Shown: positions 1-11,835, numbered from the stretch's first letter. The stretch: DNA of 64,000 nucleotides from Phyto melanocephala (GCA_941918925.1 OW799233.1:9912001-9976000); one strand, 5' to 3'. Program-made: numbers and translations. Notes: generated by a model not told the origin, from the sequence alone.

Positions 1-519
1 GTGCTTAAACAAATTCAGTTTTTGATTAGCCTTACATTCGCTATGACGATTCAGATATCACTAGCTTAATCCTGTGAGTGTTTATGGCCTGAATTAAGGA
101 AATAAATGCTAAACTACGCTCCTCAAAAGTCAAAATGTATTACTGAAGGGTATTTAAAATTCGCTGTAAAAGTGTTATTGTAAAGTTGTTATAATTTTCC
201 TTAAACTTACACAGATTACAAGGCAGCTTTTAAAAAAGCTATGTATTATTGTATTGTACGATAAGTCGCAATTTTATCGCAATATGAATTGTCATGCTCG
301 CTCATAGTAATGACACAAGTTAATTTATAATTAATTATGTTTTTTTGATGTTGTCTTTTTCTTGAAAATGAATTTGTTCTTTTCATATATTTTTTAAGGT
401 TTGTAAAAATTTTATTATTTTTAAATAAATTGTTTTGGGTTTGTGTGCTTTTTATTTTGTTTAATTTAATTAAGTTTAATTAAGTGGTAAGTGGTTTCCA
501 GAAATGTTGTATTTTTTTT

Positions 520-556
520 TTATTTATTTATTTATTTATTTATTTATTTTATTTAT
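520..556. repeat. (TTTA)n microsatellite
   Basis: Seven to eight copies of the tetranucleotide TTTA follow a poly-T tract. Simple-sequence DNA with no other visible role. Confidence 0.9.
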
Positions 557-1315
557 CTTTTAACAGCTAAAATAGAAAAAAAATTAATCAAATTATTAAT
601 GTTTATACGAACATATGTATGTACCTACACATTTTCAAAATTTTGAACGTTGTGGTTAAAAAAAAAAAAAAAAAACAGACAATAGCATTTATAGATTGAT
701 AACATTATCGTTTTTAGTTCACACTCATATAAAAATTTAAACTTTTTTTTTTGTAAATTTTCGAAATTAATTTAAAAAAAAAAATGGTTGAAAACTTTTT
801 GTTTTTGCACGGTTTAAATGTGCAATTTTTAAACTATATTCAGGTAAACTTAAAATTCAATTCACTGATAACAAACCTTGTTTTTATAAAAACCAAACCA
901 CCGCATTCCTAAAAAATATTTTAGTTTTATTGAAGGCTTATTTGACAAATTTCTGTGCAACATCTGTAAAATAAGCCAGTAAAAGTTTTTATGAATTTAT
1001 ATATGTATGTATGTAGGTATGTATGAAAATTTAAATAATTCAATATTTATTAATAGGAAATTTATAAACGAGTATGTACATTTTTAAATATTTTTTTTTT
1101 ATTTTAAAATTTCAGTATTTTTTTTTTTATTAAATTTAAGATATTTCTTTCTATTTTTGGTTATCAAATTTATGTGTTTTATCACAAGTTACCAATAAAT
1201 ATCTTCTGTAAAAATAATGATAAATTAAAGAAACTATTGTTAAATTTATTTAATGTTTTTTTAATTCACACATTAAACCACAAACACATAAACCAATTCA
1301 TATGTTTGTATGTAC

Positions 1316-1327
1316 GTACATGCATAC

Positions 1328-1358
<31 letters not shown>

Positions 1359-1377
1359 TGTATGTATGTATGTACAT
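1316..1377. repeat. (TATG)n microsatellite
   Basis: About fifteen near-perfect copies of the tetranucleotide TATG read directly from the sequence. The 108-codon frame over it encodes only a Cys-Met-Tyr-Val repeat, which is the translation of the microsatellite. Shorter arrays of the same motif occur near 1895-1935, 18355-18375 and 22556-22590. Confidence 0.95.
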
Positions 1378-3749
1378 AAAATATTAATGATTTCAATGGT
1401 GTTGTACAAAGTTGTTGTTTTTATTTTTTCAATGGCATTTCAAAAGTCCTTGGCCTACATAAGTAGGCCGTGCATACATACATACACACAAGTGCTATAG
1501 GAAAAGTGACACAGCAAAAAAGGACCTTCAAATTAAAGCATAAAATCTAGGTTAAGATACCTAAATATAAAAACATAATGTCCTTGAACATTCCAAAAAG
1601 AAAATGAAAAACCAGCTCAAAAAACGACAAAACTTACACTTAGAAAAAATGTAACATAGGTACCTACAACACACTCAAAGAAACTTATTTTGTTTAAAAA
1701 GCAAGATAAGCAAAATCGATTTAATACATACATTCACACATACATACTTTTAATACCTTGCTAGATTCATAAAAAGTTTAACGGTAACAATAAAAATTAT
1801 ACCTATTTCATGTTACTTAAATATTAGGGGTCATTCCAATGGCAACAACAACACACAATAAAGTAAAACATACATCCATAGATTTATGTATATACCTACA
1901 TACATACATACATACATATACTTACATACATACATATGTTGTTTAAGAAAAGAGAAAATAAAACACAAGGAAATAAAGGCAACATAAATTTTTGTTTTAA
2001 ACAACACCAACGAAATAACAGATTTTTTAAGTAACAGAAATAATGTTTTCAACAAAGGCTTATAGAACATCTAAATATGGCAGCATTTTATCGAAATGTT
2101 GATGGAGCACTTATACTCCAACATAATATAATACACAAATCTAACGTTCTATTCTTAAATATGATAACAGAAATCAGCTGTTAAATAGGTTATGCGAAAA
2201 CAGAGTATGAGTGAACCTAATTAACCACTACTTAAAGAGGCATTATGTTAACTTACAGAGGCCGCAAAGAAGCATAGCTTTTAGCTTGTTATTGTTTTTA
2301 CTGTTAGACTGAATGTAATTTTTATTTATTTATTTTTTCTTCCACAATACCGGCCGGTGTTTATGGGTTTGTTTACGTTTCGTAAACAGGGATGCCACTT
2401 TGCTGCAAATGGTTGATATACATAGATATTTTGTTTAAATAGAATATATATTGTTGGCTTTAACAGAACATTATTAAATTAAAAAAAAAAAAACTTTTAT
2501 TCTATATATTATTGTATCAATTTTGCCGCTTATTTCTATGTTGTATATATAATTACTATAAAAAGGTATTAGGGGCGTAAAATTTAAACACACAGAAAAT
2601 ACATATTAACTAATGTGTGGTTTGCTATAATTAATTGAACAATTGGAACAATTAAGCAAAAATTATTAGAATTCGATGAAGGGAAATTATAGCCTAGTTA
2701 CAATTGCGGCATTTATGAAAGTGCATGCGATTTTCAGACAAAGGTTTATATATAATAAAAACCAATTGTGAGTGGTATCTTTCTAACAAATCAATAACAC
2801 TTTGATCATGTGGTAGTTGTATTTTAAGCACATATTTACAATATGGGTATACATAGGACGGGATTTTCGGAAAATATGTATGAAATCCATCTTAGGAATA
2901 TATATGTTATAGTGGTCATTACTGGTTACTGATTACATCTCCTCTGTCACTGTCCGGCATTTCAAGTCCAGATTCTAGGTTACCGAATATTATATGATAG
3001 GGCATGTCTTTATGCACACAAAAAAAAAATATGTATACATATATTTAACTTTGCCACCTGAGTAATAGGGTATACAAATTTTAGTTTTATATTATAATTT
3101 TAATAGATTATTTAACGGCACCTCTGTACTTATAATATGTATTGCTTAAAAACGTTAAATAATTTAATCATATAATTATGAATAAATGTTTTCTATTTTC
3201 TGATTTACTAAGTGTTTTCCCAATTAAAGTGTTTTCTCAGTCTTAGAAAAAGTTAATAGACTCACAGTTTATGGTTGGTTTCATTAAGGAAGTATGCATT
3301 GCGAATTCCATGTATCATATACATATGTATACATATAATATTTTTTATATGTATTTGTATGTACATACTTATAATGTTATTTTATTTGAAAAATTTTTCG
3401 GATCTTAGCAAAATTACCTTTTCTTCCTAATGGTAATTCAAGTTCAAAAGGTTCATTGGTTTTACATAGAAATTGTAAGAACTGCGTATGCAACGGCTGT
3501 CTTAAAAATTCTTCTGCTACCCATGATAGACTATACATATATTTGTAATGCTATTCATATGGCAGCACTAAGTGAATTTGTGAGTATGAGAGAGAGGAAA
3601 TTTATTTTGTTTTTCTTCGTTTGTTTTGTTTCTCATATTTCGTAGAGTAAGAGATTGTTTACTGTGTTTGGGCGTGTGTGTGTGAGTATTAAGCTTTTTG
3701 TTTTGATTTTACTGTTTCATAATTTTTGTTTCTTTTTCCTGAGCCCCAT

Positions 3750-4130
3750 AATACACTACGTAAGCTTTATTGGAGTGTGTTTGTGTGCGTAAGTAGATAT
3801 TATGATATGTGTGAGGTTGTTGGTATCTATGAAGTGCGGTTGGCGGTATGTATTACGTTGTCTTTTAAAAACGTAGTTTTAACGTCTTATTAATTTTAAA
3901 GAAAACCAAAACAATTTACGTTAAATAATAACGTAAATCAACCGCATAAACGATCGAGCAGCGAAAAGCCGTTGTACCGCTCATACGTAATGAGTGGCAA
4001 GCGCACAGGCAAGTAGTCAAAAGTTAGCAAGAAAGCATAGCAATCAACAACATACACTCAAACACAAACCCACAAAAATACATGCACGACATGTACAACA
4101 CAAAACAACAAAGTGAATTTACGTAAAATC
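3750..4130 (+). promoter_or_regulatory. Proximal promoter with clustered ACGTAA sites
   Basis: ACGTAA occurs at 3758-3763, 3931-3936, 3985-3990 and 4121-4126, and the reverse form TTACGT at 3853-3858 and 3917-3921. Two are palindromic: an inverted repeat at 3914-3938 (arms ATTTACGTTA and TAACGTAAAT, loop of 5) and TTACGTAA at 4119-4126, just upstream of the initiator. TTACGTAA is the known binding site type of PAR/E4BP4 bZIP factors (Pdp1 and vrille in flies). That these factors act here is inference. The cluster stops near the proposed start site, which supports a regulatory reading, although A+T-rich DNA makes single sites unremarkable. Confidence 0.45.
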
Positions 4131-4162
4131 AGTCGTTGATAGCCAACTCTCGTGTTCAGACG
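4129..4162 (+). promoter_or_regulatory. Initiator plus DPE core promoter
   Basis: TCAGTC at 4129-4134 fits the fly initiator TCAKTY, placing A+1 at 4131. AGACG at 4158-4162 is a perfect match to the downstream promoter element (RGWYV) at exactly +28 to +32, the strict spacing DPE function needs. No TATA box is visible about 30 bases upstream. The downstream DNA changes to a purine-rich, CAA-rich composition typical of fly 5' leaders. The likely target is the Glut4EF exon 5.8 kb downstream on the same strand; that link is inference. Confidence 0.5.
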
Positions 4163-4368
4163 ATAAGCGCTTTTTTTTGTTATTGGAGGAGAAAGAGACA
4201 AGTAAATAAACAAACGGACAGACAGTCAGATACACGTTCTCAAAATCATAATTCACCCCCACAAACAAATAGCAACGGGCCAACTAATGTAAATTCGAAA
4301 GAAAAAAAAACATAATAACAACAATCAATACGAAAAATAATCGTATGCGCTTTTTCAAAAACAAAAAA
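4131..4368 (+). other. Candidate 5' untranslated exon
   Basis: This runs from the proposed start site to a strong splice donor AAA|GTAAGT (GT at 4369). It has no long reading frame and is rich in CAA and ACA, as fly leaders often are. A second possible donor, AAG|GTAATG, lies at 5221, which would make the exon 1090 bases long and include the open frame at 4858-5151. A matching acceptor before the coding exon would be needed; an AG at 9590-9591 is one weak candidate. Confidence 0.35.
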
Positions 4369-4857
4369 GTAAGTTTTACGAAAAAATAAAAATTATAAAT
4401 ACAAACTGCACTTTTCGTAAAAACAGACGAGTTACGTCCAACAAGTAGAAAGAACCAGCATAAAACTCAAAATTCTTCTTCTTTTTCTCAACTTGCTAAT
4501 GTTGCTTAATTACAACATATTTGTGAATTGCTTAAGAAAGACAAATTTATATGTATTTAAATTGGAAAAAACAGCAACAAAATTTGTGAAAAATTCTTTA
4601 AAAAAAAGTTCCCTCAGTGTTTATATAAATTAAGTGATATTGTTATGCTAAAAAACAAACTCGTAGGTATTTTAAACTGATTTCATAAATTGAAAATACT
4701 ATAAAAAGAATCTAGAAAAAACACATAATACCTACATAAGTGTATTTATATTTGAATACCACTACACTCATACGCATAGAGTTTCTGTTTTTTACATCAA
4801 AAATAGAAACTTTAACAGCAAAAACATTACATTATTTTAAATTCCAACATTTGGATT

Positions 4858-5151
4858 ATGCTTAAGCACCATTTTAAACGTTACTCACGTTTGTTAAACC
4901 CTGTTAGACGGCATGTAGCTAAAATACATCAACTTAAAAAACAACAACAGCAACAAAAAAACTTTGCTAATATCCCACAAAAAACATTAAGATTGTTGTG
5001 TGATTTAAATCGTATTTTACAATTTAATCAAAGATTCAATCAACGTATAATTTTCAATTTTGAACTGTATCACAAGAATATTTTGAAAAAATTCCATCAA
5101 ACGTTTTACAGAAAGTCTAAACGTCAATATCTTTGCATAAAAGTTTCATAG
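4858..5151 (+). CDS. Possible small ORF in the leader region (97 codons)
   Basis: An intact frame of 97 codons encodes a very basic, Gln-rich peptide with a QQQQQ run near residues 30-34 and many Lys, Arg, His and Asn residues. I recognise no family, signal peptide or membrane segment. The start context (ATT before ATG) is weak. It sits in CAA-rich leader-like DNA downstream of the initiator/DPE pair, so it could be an upstream ORF if the donor at 5221 is used. If the donor at 4369 is used it is intronic and meaningless. The bias toward A-rich codons makes a chance frame quite possible. Confidence 0.15.
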   Translation: MLKHHFKRYSRLLNPVRRHVAKIHQLKKQQQQQKNFANIPQKTLRLLCDLNRILQFNQRFNQRIIFNFELYHKNILKKFHQTFYRKSKRQYLCIKVS

Positions 5152-5995
5152 ATAAAACCAAAAACAAAAACTTACAAACACACTTGCATAGACCCATACA
5201 AACAAATTGGTTTTAAAAAGGTAATGTAAACCGGAGCGCAAACACGGTAATTTGAAAAAAAATATATATAAATATTTAGATTAAAGAAAGTTTTTTTAAA
5301 AAAGAGAAATTTTTGGTTGAAAAAGATTAGTTGGTTATTCGTTGTTTTTAATAAGTATGAAATTTTGGAGTAAAAACAAAAAACTAAATTGTCAAACTAA
5401 AAGAAAATTGTTTATCTCTTTCTTAATTTGATGGTTTTTTTTTGCAAAATTGTAAACCATGAGTGAAATTTTTGTATGTCCCTTACGACAATTACAAATG
5501 TTTTGTAAAAACAATTCATTGATTTTTTACTAAAATTTGTTTTTAAATTTGTAAAAATATTACAGTCAAACCTAAACAAAACCGGCAAGCGTTTTTTTAC
5601 TTGTCACAAATTCTCATGCCAACACAATTTAGGTATATGAAGCAAACCGAAAGGCCGGGGTAAAAAAGTTTTGCTAACGGAAAATCCAACTTTGATGTGG
5701 CGTTAGGTATTGAAGTTGGCTGTAGCATAACTCTTGTTTGTTATCCTTTTAGCGTTTACAATTGTTTGAAATAATTCCATTTTATACTATTTTCAGTTTA
5801 ATATAAAGATTTTAATTCCTGAAAATTTTTCGCTACAAAAAGTTACCTAAAGCTTTCATATCTTGCTTTCAACTGTCTAATAAATTATGTTTATCAGAAA
5901 TCCTATTTTCTTTTTAACAATTTAGTTTACAGGTTCAAAGGAGTAGCATCCGGTAATTTGTGCTTCCTAATTTTGTTTGTGCATTTATATTAATA

Positions 5996-6738
5996 CAAGA
6001 AAAGCCCGGCGCGCGTTGCTACGCCCCTTAATAAATAAAAATGCATTCTGAATTTAAATTTAATATCAAGTGCAAAAAGCTAAAAATTTAAAATTTTTTT
6101 TAATGGGCGTGGCACTGACCACTTTTCGAATCAAGAAATAGTATAGTCATGACAACTCAACATGTGTGTAAAGTTTAAAAAAAATCGGTCCAGAGCAAGT
6201 ACCTCAAAATTATCACTTTTTATGGGCGTGGCCTTGCCCACTTTTCTAGTCACGAAATTGTATAATCATGAGACCTCAATATGCGTGTGAAAAGTTTTAG
6301 AAAAATCGGTGAAGCTTAAGTAACTGAAAAAGATAACTTTTTTTATGGGCGTGGCACTGCCCACTTTTCTAATCACGAAATTGTAAAGTCATGACAGCTC
6401 AATATGTGTGCAAAGTTTCACAAAAATCAGTCCAATGCAAGTACCTCAAAATTATAACTTTTGTATGGGCGTGGCCCCGCCCACTTTTCTTATCACGAAA
6501 TTGTATAATCATGAGACCTCAATATGCGTGTGAAAAGTTTCAGAAAAATCGGTCAAGTGCAAGTAGCTAAAAATGATAACTAATTTTTTATGTGCGTGGC
6601 CACGCCCACCTTTTTACACCCACAAACACTCCTTGGTATGTGTACAACAACTTGCCAAAGTTTGAGTCCGATTGGTTTTACAGTTTCGGAGTCTATATCT
6701 AACACACACACACAGAGTTTCACTTTTATATATATAGA
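5996..6738 (-). mobile_element. Helitron-like element, copy 1
   Basis: On the minus strand it starts TCTATATATATAAAAGTG and ends near GCAACGCGCGCCGGG followed by CTTG (CTAG in other copies), flanked by A and T. The TC start, CTRR-like end, GC-rich hairpin just inside the 3' end and A/T insertion point fit Helitrons. Inside are units of about 120 bases each containing a GGGCGTGGC palindrome and a GTG microsatellite near the 5' end. No Rep/helicase gene is present, so it is non-autonomous. The 93-codon frame at 6590-6871 is repeat translation. Confidence 0.75.
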
Positions 6739-7026
6739 TGTGACGTCCCACTGTCAACGTTTCGGAGATATCTATAATCATATGTATGTCATATCAAATC
6801 TCATATATTTTGGCAATGGCCTCAATTCAAGATCTTTTCCAAATGACCTTAAGTCCTTTTTACCAACATGACTTATTTGTGGAAAAAAGTAATATCAATA
6901 CCCTGAATATAAATCTTTAACTAGTTACGATTTGAATTTGTCATAGTAACTGGTTGTAACGAGACTGTAGCAAACTCACCATTTTCAAACATACATTTAT
7001 CTTATTAATATCATTTTAATATCATA

Positions 7027-7140
7027 GTGTGTTTGTTTAGTGATTAGAGCGTGAAACTTCTAAGCCCATTTATAAACCCTGGCTCAATTTCCAGCTGAGA
7101 CAAAAGAATTTCATACCGCTTGATGCTTAAAATGCTGCTT
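7027..7140 (+). mobile_element. tRNA-derived SINE-like fragment
   Basis: A tRNA-like stretch with an A-box-like TTTAGTGATTAGAGCG and a B-box-like GGCTCAATTTCC at 7081-7092, 40-50 bases apart, followed by CAGCTGAGAC. It lacks a complete cloverleaf, so it is better read as a decayed tRNA-derived SINE head than as a tRNA gene. Its right boundary is not visible. Confidence 0.35.
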
Positions 7141-7344
7141 AATTTTTTTCAAGTATGTGTCAGGTGAGAACATACATTCGCCACTCTATAGCGATAACAA
7201 GTATTTAAAATAGCCTAAAACTTTATACAAATGAAAATCCATTGTTTCATATATGAAAACAGAACTGATATGTAACTAGTCTAGGAACTAGTATATTGCT
7301 AACCACATATTAGTTTCTTTTACCGCAGGAGATTTGAGCAATTT

Positions 7345-7485
7345 TTATACTCCTCACATTTGGCGTCAAAGGTATAAACATATAACGTTGACATTCCATT
7401 TGTAATTTCCACAATATTAATATCCGACCCCATAAAGTAAATATTTTCTGAAAGATTATGACTAGAAGTGTGGGATGAAATCGAT
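7345..7485 (-). mobile_element. DINE-like repeat fragment (minus)
   Basis: The stretch matches the tail of the DINE-like repeats at 19520 and 57130 in reverse: ATATCCGACCCCATAAAGTA beside TTTTCTGAAAGATTATGA, and a degenerate ATACTCCTCACA end. Only the terminal part is left. Confidence 0.5.
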
Positions 7486-8338
7486 TTTTAGAAGCAAACC
7501 ATGTTTCACAGATCTTTGAAAATATTTAGAAAAGAATCGCTATTCAAGTCACGCACAATCGCCCTATAAGTTTTTGAGATATGAGCAAATAAACATGACT
7601 ACCTTTTTGTTTCACGTATTTAAAAAAAAAAACATTTTTTCACCCCTGCAATTTTTATTTGGGTTTATTTTATAGAAACGTTTGTTACTACTTGTAGAAT
7701 TTTTTATAAAGCTATTACAAATCCGCAAAGTTATAAGCAAACATTTTTGAAAGAATGAATGTGGTTTCTAATGAATATGGTCTTTAAGGGCCACAGAAAA
7801 TCTTTTTTTATTAAAACTAAAAATTTCTCTTAACATACAAAAAATCAAGTAACATATTAATAAAAAATTCTTATTTGTTAATTCATTTCTAGAGCTGAAA
7901 CCCATGCTAAAGATCATTAAAATCATTATTCTATAAATAATTAACAACAAAAAAACAAATACAAACTTCGTGTGCTTAAAACAATAAATAGGAAATAAAA
8001 AATATTTAAGTTACAATACCTAAATGAAAAAATTAAAATCAAAGTTGAAATATGTTTAAATAGAACTTGTTTATTTAAAGAATAAGAATAAAATAATAAA
8101 AAAACAAATATGTAAAATGCATTATGTATAAACAGCTGTTAATACAACCGTTATAAAACGACAAACACAACAACTTACATGTACAAAAATAAACTATACA
8201 GCGGCAATACAATTACATAAAAAGTGATCAAACGACCAATAACAGACTCTGTTAATTTTACAGAGATAACCATATCTTTTACATACTCCCATACTGTTAA
8301 AATCCAATCAAGTGTTTTTTCGTATTTGAAAAATATAA

Positions 8339-8946
8339 TAGGTTCGTTCGAGAACTCACAAATTTGTACGAATTTGTACAAATTTTTACTGCATTTTACG
8401 AAATTGCGTTCGTTTACACAAATTTGTAGTAAATGAGAGCACAAATAGAGAGCGAAAAGTGACAGTTCTTGACTGAGTATTTGCAAATTTTTACAACAGA
8501 AATTTCTTGCTGTAAGATTTAGCAAAACCAAAAAACATATGATTCAAAAGGTAAACAAACAAAAGTAAGCAAACAAAAAGTATACAATTTGTGAAAAAAG
8601 TATTAAAAAAAAGGAAAATCCCAACAAAAGTGCAAAATATTATTAAATTTAAGTTGTTTGTGAAATAAAGTTAGTTAACAATGTCTACAGATGAAAGAAT
8701 GGAACTGCCTGAATCTGGGGCAGGTATACATACACAAATACATATTTGCACATATGTATGTATGTACATAGTTCCCATTAAACTTTATTTATTTGCCATC
8801 AGCTGTTGCTTCAATCTTACGAATTTTTACAAATGTCTGTTCGAGTACTTTTTTGAACAAATTCTCTTTTTGAGAGTAAAATTTTCAATTTACTAAATAA
8901 TTACTCATTTACTACAAAGTGCAGTAAAAGTACTCGAACGAACCTA
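8339..8946. mobile_element. 608-bp TIR element carrying a start-codon exon
   Basis: Ends are inverted: TAGGTTCGTTCGAGAACT at 8339 and the reverse complement of TAGGTTCGTTCGAGTACT ending at 8946. ATAA flanks both sides (8335-8338 and 8947-8950), a possible 4-bp target duplication, though low-complexity DNA weakens this. The left arm is rich in repeated ACAAATTTGT-like motifs. The interior holds leader-like DNA and a start codon with a splice donor (separate entry). The superfamily is not identified. Confidence 0.6.
8681..8723 (+). CDS. Short coding-exon-like segment inside TIR element
   Basis: AACAATG in good fly start context opens 14 codons reading MSTDERMELPESGA, then CAG|GTATAC, a plausible splice donor (GT at 8724), leaving phase 1. 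About 140 bases before it look like a CAAA-rich fly leader. This has the form of a first coding exon of a gene once carried by the surrounding transposon, perhaps its transposase or accessory protein, kept in a deletion derivative. It is not similar to the Glut4EF start beyond MST. Whether it is spliced to anything now is unknown. Confidence 0.25.
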
Positions 8947-9591
8947 ATAAAAAAAAAAAAAATAATTACAAATTGTGTTCAAGATAAGAAACAACAGGTT
9001 CTGTTAACATTACAGAACAAAGCATAATAAACAATATACTGCAATAGTTAAGGGTAAAAGTGTACGACATAGTTTAAAGGTTTAAAAATCAACAAGTGTT
9101 GAAAAAATAAAATAAAAAATTTATTTAAATTAAATAATAATAAAATAATAATAAAATAATTATTAAAAATTGTGTTCAAAAGAATCAAAACAACTTAAAT
9201 AAAATTTATTTCGTTTATAATTCTTAAGTTCACAGAGCCAACCATATCATATAACAGTTCTCATACAACAGTGTAAAACAAAAGTGTTACAACAAAATAA
9301 AACCTTTAAAGAAACGGTTAAACGTGTTTAATTGTCATTAATTAGAAAAACAGTGTTTAGAAATATATATACTAAAATATTATAGGTATATTGGAAGTAA
9401 TCGTGAAAATATCCCCAAACTTCCTAAAAATTTCATAAAAAAAAGAAACACAACTTTTACAATATAAGAAGTTAATTGTAAAAAAGTGCAAAAGTTTAAG
9501 AACTCTTTAATAAAAAAATTGTCATAAAACAAATTTTTAACAAAAATAATAAAATAAATTGTTAAGCTCTTTTTTTAAAAATCTTAAACAG

Positions 9592-9922
9592 GTGCATATA
9601 ATTAAATTAAAAAAAAGAGCAAACGATTTTCTAAAGAAAAATGAAAAAAAGAAAATCTTAAAAATGAATGTTACACAACAAGTTTTTACCAACAACAAAA
9701 ACAAGTTGAAAAAGCTAAATTAACCCAAAGTTAAAAAAAAAAAGTGCAAATTTTAACCCTTCATCGACCCTTTACTGCCAAAAAAAAAAAAAAAAAGGAA
9801 GACCAAACTCTTCACCACTTTTAACGTGAATAATTTTCTTTTAAAATTTTCTTCCGTTAAAAGCCTAATCATTTAACTACAATCTTTTTCACCTTCATCT
9901 TCAAAATTATTTTATTTTAAAA
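9592..9922 (+). other. 5' leader before the Glut4EF start codon
   Basis: A-rich, stop-rich DNA with CAACAAGT and AACAACAAAAACAAG tracts and two poly-A runs, typical of a fly 5' leader. AAAACAG at 9591 could be a splice acceptor but its pyrimidine tract is poor. The start codon context is TTTTAAAAATG, acceptable for flies (A at -3). The transcription start of this part is not determinable from sequence. Confidence 0.4.
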
Positions 9923-10375
9923 ATGTCTACTGGTCGCCGCTTAGCTAAACGCTCTATAATCGGCACTAAAGTTTGTGCACCCGGCCCCGACGGCCTTTGG
10001 TATTCGGGTGTTATACAAAACGTTAAAACCCCACCCTCGGCCACGGTTACTAGTTCGGACACGGACCAACCGCCGCAAGAAACCAAATACATTGTACGTT
10101 TCGATTTTAAGACTCAGGACAACGCCATGGAGGCCAAACGTACGGTTAGTGTTCATATAAGTCCAGCTCAATCATTGCGTCGCAATGCTATGATTAAGGA
10201 ATTCCATGAGTCGGATTTAATTGGTCCCGGTTTTCGCTCCATCATGGGTGTTAAACTGCAGCCTGGTCAGCGGGTCTATTTGACCTATAATGGTCGCGAG
10301 ACATCAGGAGATGTGGTAACGCATGACTGCGAAAATGACGAGGTCTTGGTAAAGATTACAACAATTGGAACTGAG
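9923..10375 (+). CDS. Glut4EF: Glut4EF-like transcription factor, first coding exon
   Basis: This exon encodes 151 residues from ATG to a phase-0 donor GAG|GTAAGT (GT at 10376); the two codons after it and the stop are intronic. Residues 4-20 (GRRLAKRSIIGTKVCAPG) match the RRLxKRSxxGTxVCAP start of the Glut4EF/ZNF395/ZNF704/SLC2A4RG family. Residues 113-122 (GQRVYLTYNG) onward match its second conserved block (GQxVYxxYxGxExxGxVxxH). The family are nuclear DNA-binding regulators (GLUT4 enhancer factor, Huntington's disease gene regulatory protein); their C2H2 finger and C-terminal motif come from later exons absent here. G+C content and codon use are far above the surroundings, and no break is seen. 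The shared N-terminal blocks make this assignment strong; which paralogue name applies rests on flies having one such gene. Confidence 0.82.
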
Positions 10376-11835
10376 GTAAGTTAACATTAAAATATGTTGT
10401 TATACAATAGGTTTTCAAAGTTCCTTAAAATTACTGAGTTTGTTTAAACAGAACAAACATTTTCATTTCTTAAGTAACACGCCGCTTACAAACGCAAATT
10501 ATAATTTGATAAATTGTTTTGAATTCTTTAATGCCTTTGTTATCATGAGTGTTTGTGTAAATGTACAAGTATGAATGAAAAAAACCAAATAAATTTGCGA
10601 GTACAACATTCTCTTTACTTCTCTCTCATTTACACGATCAAAAGTTAGCAAATTTTAATTTGAATGTAGAGGAGGTAATAATCGTATAACAGTCGAAATT
10701 TGAATGAAACTTTATAGGAATACATGGGGTGTAAAATAAAAAATTAATGATAAATAAGTTAAAAGAAATATATTTTGAAGGCCCATAATCAGTTTTTAAC
10801 TAAAATTAACCCTTTAGTACCCATTAACTCGATATGCTATACTTTGGCTCTTTCTAAATTCTTTAAAGATGGGCAAAAAGTAAAAAGTCATCAACTGCAG
10901 TTGTTGTTAAATATTAAACAAGTATAATTTTTTTTAAATAATTGCCTAATAATAGATTTAAGTTATTAATACCAAACGACAGAGAGAGAGACAATTAAGT
11001 AGATACCAATTAAACCCGCAATTCTTTGACTTAGCCTTTTATGACTAACTTTAAGGAATAAATATGTACACAGAGAAAACAGTATCGGTTGTGAGTACCG
11101 CATTTTGCCAATCGCATAGTTTAAATAGTTAAGATAGCAGAATTTTACGGTTTTATCTACAATATTTCGTTTCGGAATATAAATATGTAGTCAGCACTAA
11201 TAAATTATGCTTCTTGGAATAGAAATTTTATAATCACAAACCATTCGATTGGCAACGAATGTGATTTTCGGTTTTCTGCGTGTATAAGCTTAAAGTCTTA
11301 TTAATAAAAAAAATATCACAGGTTTATAATGCTTTTATAAAACTAATTTTCTGTGGAAATCTGAGATATTAACCATTTTATAAAACTGTTATAATTTTTA
11401 TGACTTAGACGGTTAAACTTTACACACGATTTGTAAGTACATACATATATTTCATCCATATAAAATAAAAGTAGGACTTTTTATAAAGCATGCTAAATAC
11501 AATAACGTCACAACCTAAAATTCTTAAATTTTTGGGAAGGACATAACAACAGACTTTAAGGTATTTTTCCGGTTAAAAAAGATAGTGATGAGAAAGAAAT
11601 GTTTGAAGTAGTTAGAGATGTGTATTGTGGATTAGTTTATGGAAAAAGATAAATTTTGGACAATTTTTTGTTGTGGAATTATTGCGTGTTGATATTCAGC
11701 ATTTACGTACAGAAAGACTTTCTCTTTATAATAAACGATACAATCATATGCAAGTCAAAGCTCTAAGATTAAGGACATGAGAATCAACACGCAAATGCAA
11801 ATAATTTTTCACTACAACCTTGAGACCCTTTAATC
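10376..11835 (+). other. Start of the long first coding intron
   Basis: GTAAGTTAAC at 10376 is a near-consensus donor. No later exon in phase 0 with family resemblance was found before 64000, so the intron appears to run more than 53 kb. The first 1.4 kb is A+T-rich with a short AG repeat (10981-10990) and no paired transposon ends that I can see. Confidence 0.55.

Larger units (their letters stand above)
1..3700. other. A+T-rich non-coding flank
   Basis: No gene is supported here. The stretch is very A+T-rich, with poly-A/T tracts (for example 660-675), TTTA repeats near 520-555 and TATG/CATA repeats near 1316-1377 and 1895-1935. The short open frames in it are made of microsatellite or A/T-rich DNA and have no family resemblance. 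A perfect 10-base palindrome ACCGGCCGGT lies near 2349. I see no transposon ends that I can pair. Confidence 0.6.

Noticed and set aside
1174..1500. 108-codon open frame
   Set aside because: Its centre is the translation of a TATG microsatellite and the rest is A/T-rich; no family resemblance.
8175..8531. 118-codon minus-strand frame
   Set aside because: It crosses the border of the TIR element and has no family resemblance.
9907..10171. Minus-strand and alternate plus-strand frames over the Glut4EF exon
   Set aside because: Shadows of the real exon caused by its higher G+C content.
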